Positions 48,819 to 50,319 of a DNA stretch of 50,319 nt are shown piece after piece; the first letter of the stretch is position 1; each line of letters starts with the position of its first letter. The translations under genes were made by a program, and so were the position numbers. The stretch is from Phenylobacterium sp. GTDB lineage: Bacteria; Pseudomonadota; Alphaproteobacteria; Caulobacterales; Caulobacteraceae. The DNA lies in assembly GCF_030693405.1 (NCBI RefSeq), contig NZ_JAUYAW010000060.1, positions 1 through 50,319 of the forward strand, given 5' to 3'. The notes under the pieces are model-generated. The model had not been told where the DNA came from. It did not search any database and saw nothing but the letters and a program-made list of their open reading frames with translations.

Positions 48819-49247
48819 ATGTTCGCCGTTGACCCCGCCTTTGTCGCCACCTCCCACCTGCTGCTCGAGCTTAGCCTGTGTCAGGCCAGGCTGCAGGACG
48901 ACGCCCGCTATCCATGGATCGTGCTGATCCCGAGGATCGCCGGCGCCCGGGAACTGGAGGACCTGTCAGGGGCCGATCAGACCCTGCTGATGGCGGAAAT
49001 CCTGGCCGCGGGGCGGGCGACGCGCGCGCTCGGCGAGGTCGCCGGACGCCCGGTGGAGAAGCTGAACATCGGGGCGCTGGGCAATGTCACGCCCCAGCTG
49101 CACATCCATGTGGTGGGCCGGCGGGCCGATGATCCAGCCTGGCCGGCTCCCGTATGGGGTCACAGCCCCTCCCTGGCCTATGAATCCGAGGCCCTGGCCC
49201 GGACCCTGGAGACGGGCCGCGCGGCCCTTCAGGACTCTAAATCATGA
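48819..49247 (+). CDS. HIT-domain nucleotide hydrolase
   Basis: About 142 residues from ATG 48819 (ATG 48795 is an alternative). HIT fold with [20 protein letters not shown]; the His triad reads HIHVVGR, with the third His replaced, as in a known alphaproteobacterial branch with HVHVVAR. The [12 protein letters not shown] that follows is typical of that branch. HIT enzymes hydrolyse dinucleoside polyphosphates or AMP conjugates. Substrate not known. Divergent from mdh. Confidence 0.85.
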   Translation: MFAVDPAFVATSHLLLELSLCQARLQDDARYPWIVLIPRIAGARELEDLSGADQTLLMAEILAAGRATRALGEVAGRPVEKLNIGALGNVTPQLHIHVVGRRADDPAWPAPVWGHSPSLAYESEALARTLETGRAALQDSKS

Positions 49248-49251
49248 AGTC

Positions 49252-49300
49252 AGAGCAATTTTGATCCGACCGCCGCGTCACACTGATCGGAAAATGCTCT
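49252..49300. repeat. Intergenic palindrome, GAGC...GCTC family, copy 2
   Basis: AGAGCAATTTTGATCCGA on the left and TCGGAAAATGCTCT on the right form imperfect arms. It shares the GATCCGA/TCGGAT and AGAGC/GCTCT layout with 19299-19346. It lies between the convergent HIT gene and the proline-rich gene, overlapping the latter's stop codon by two bases. Confidence 0.65.
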
Positions 49301-49890
49301 AGCGGCGGCGCATCACTACGGTGCGGGGCGCGCCATCTTCCACCATGTCCCCCGACCACTGGCCGTCGGCCGCGGCTGACAGGGTGATCACGGTGGGCGG
49401 GGCGCCCCGCCGCGGCGTGAAACGCAGGGTCACCTGGCCGCTGCGGCGCTCGATGTTGTCGAGGAAGCCAAAGCCGTCCAGGGCGCCGGGCCGGCGGGCG
49501 TCGCGCCAGGCGCCTTCCAGGGGGCCCGAGCCCCGATCGACGAAGCGCAGGGCGTATAGGTCCTGGCCCGCTGGGGTGGTCAGGGCCCAGCCGCCGTCCA
49601 GCGGACCCTGCAGCCCCTGGGCTGAGTTGTAGGAGGCCCGCAGGCGCTCCTCATAGCTGCGCTCCTCGGCGTTGAGCTGGCCGGCCACCGCCTGGCGCTC
49701 GTCCAGGAAGACCGGCTGGGAGGCGATGGTGCGGTCGGGCCGCGGGACGGGCGCCTGAGCCGCCGGGGCCGGTGGCGGCGCGGGGCGGGGCTGCGGGGCC
49801 TGTGGGGCCGGGGCTGGCGGGGTCGGCGAAGGCGTCGTGACCGGCGGCGCGGGCGCGGGCGCGGGCGCGGGCGCGCCGGGGTCCGAGTCG
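49299..49890 (-). pseudogene. Proline-rich protein without its N-terminus
   Basis: The conserved-looking part begins with a Pro/Ala linker ([18 protein letters not shown]), continues through RTIASQPVFLDERQAVAGQL, and ends in a beta-rich domain: GPLDGGWALTTPAGQDLYAL and SGQVTLRFTPRRG. A signal peptide would be expected before such a linker, but upstream of about 49890 the frame runs antisense to a histidine-kinase fragment. The 5' end therefore appears to be missing. Function unknown; similar Pro-linked envelope proteins occur in Caulobacteraceae by recollection. Confidence 0.55.
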
Positions 49891-50178
49891 GCCGAAGCCG
49901 ATGTGCGCTTGCGCCTCGCGGTCGAACAAGGGGCAGGCCGGAACGCCGCGCGGACCGCGGTGCTGTGGGTGGAAGACCGTGGCCCGGGTGTGCCGGTCGC
50001 CTTGCGCGAACGCATCTTTGAAGCCTTCTACCGCCTGCCCGGCGCCAGCGAGCGAGAGGGTGGCGTGGGCCTCGGTCTGTCGCTGGTCAAGACCATCGTC
50101 GAGCGCCACGGCGGGCGTGTGCACTGCGAAGACCGACCCGGCGGCGGAGCCCGTTTCGTGGTGAGTTTGCCGCTCTGA
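49885..50178 (+). pseudogene. C-terminal fragment of a sensor histidine kinase
   Basis: Only the last 97 residues of a HATPase_c domain are present: the G1 box [10 protein letters not shown] box [13 protein letters not shown]2 box [18 protein letters not shown], and the final [12 protein letters not shown]. The N box, dimerisation domain with the phospho-accepting His, and any sensor region are missing, and the frame upstream is the GGGCGC repeat. It cannot work alone as a kinase. Confidence 0.8.
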
Positions 50179-50319
50179 CCTTTTTGGTGAATATGACCTA
50201 AGCGCTGTGCTGCTTTCGTATTCGAAAACTGACCAACTCCCCCAGATTGGGGATGGCCGAACGGTCTTTCGCACAGCACAATAGGAGCAGTTGCTGTCAC
50301 AACACCACGAAGAACAGAC
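50179..50319. other. Terminal intergenic region with inverted repeats
   Basis: No gene seen to the window end. CTGTGC (about 50205) and GCACAG (about 50272) could pair over a long range. Inside lies a TCCCC/GGGGA hairpin around 50236-50252. It may terminate the kinase-fragment transcript. Confidence 0.35.

Noticed and set aside
1..50319. Insertion sequences
   Set aside because: No transposase of any family was recognised; the only mobile-element enzyme in the island is the serine resolvase.

Overview
The window comes from a high-GC alphaproteobacterium, most likely a member of the Caulobacteraceae (Phenylobacterium or Caulobacter type). This is inferred from the gene order hemD-hemC / tsaD-gpsA-yciI-Rieske, the complete sucCD-odhAB-lpd operon, GTG and TTG starts in GC-rich genes, and two families of alphaproteobacterial intergenic palindromes. 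The genus is not proven from sequence alone.

Positions 1 to about 9994 look like one arm of an integrated genomic island. It ends exactly at the 3' end of a tRNA-Thr(CGT) gene (9995-10070, minus strand), a classic integration site. The island carries: a YafQ-type RNase toxin translationally coupled to a protein of unknown function, with a DinJ-like antitoxin gene about 1 kb away on the other strand; small orphan genes; a serine resolvase with a res-like repeat and promoter region; a 5'-truncated phage BRO-N gene; a 550-bp non-coding block with three 27-bp direct repeats and several hairpins; a six-gene operon of small accessory proteins (a degenerate HNH-like protein, several helix-turn-helix proteins, and one protein with an internal duplication); and, against the tRNA, a four-gene operon whose reading frames all overlap. 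That operon encodes a Panacea (SocA-like) antitoxin, a SocB-like protein, a two-span membrane protein and an ImmA/IrrE metallopeptidase. It is the best candidate here for an undescribed composite system. No tyrosine integrase is present, so the other end of the island lies outside the window.

From about 10.1 kb onward the sequence is chromosomal core: haem synthesis (hemC, hemD), tRNA t6A modification (tsaD), phospholipid precursor synthesis (gpsA), YciI and Rieske proteins, an SDR oxidoreductase, a methyltransferase, a SleB-type cell wall hydrolase, a creatininase-family hydrolase, a YedY-like molybdoenzyme with its cytochrome b partner, acyl-CoA enzymes (double-hotdog thioesterase, a crotonase with dienoyl-CoA isomerase residues), a pentapeptide-repeat protein, a CHAP amidase, an acyltransferase, TerC, an MFS exporter, a Crp/Fnr regulator, priA, a transaldolase-like gene, and a DUF484-xerC-GNAT operon.

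The region 36.6-48.7 kb is a TCA-cycle block: sucC-sucD-odhA-odhB-lpd in one minus-strand operon behind a recognisable promoter, then a divergent pair (DUF2306 membrane protein with a 14-codon leader peptide, and a membrane-anchored LytTR regulator), then mdh of the cytosolic type rather than the LDH-like type expected in this class. The window ends at an apparent recombination or assembly junction near 49.85-49.89 kb, where a proline-rich protein lacking its N-terminus abuts a histidine-kinase C-terminal fragment at a GGGCGC hexanucleotide repeat.
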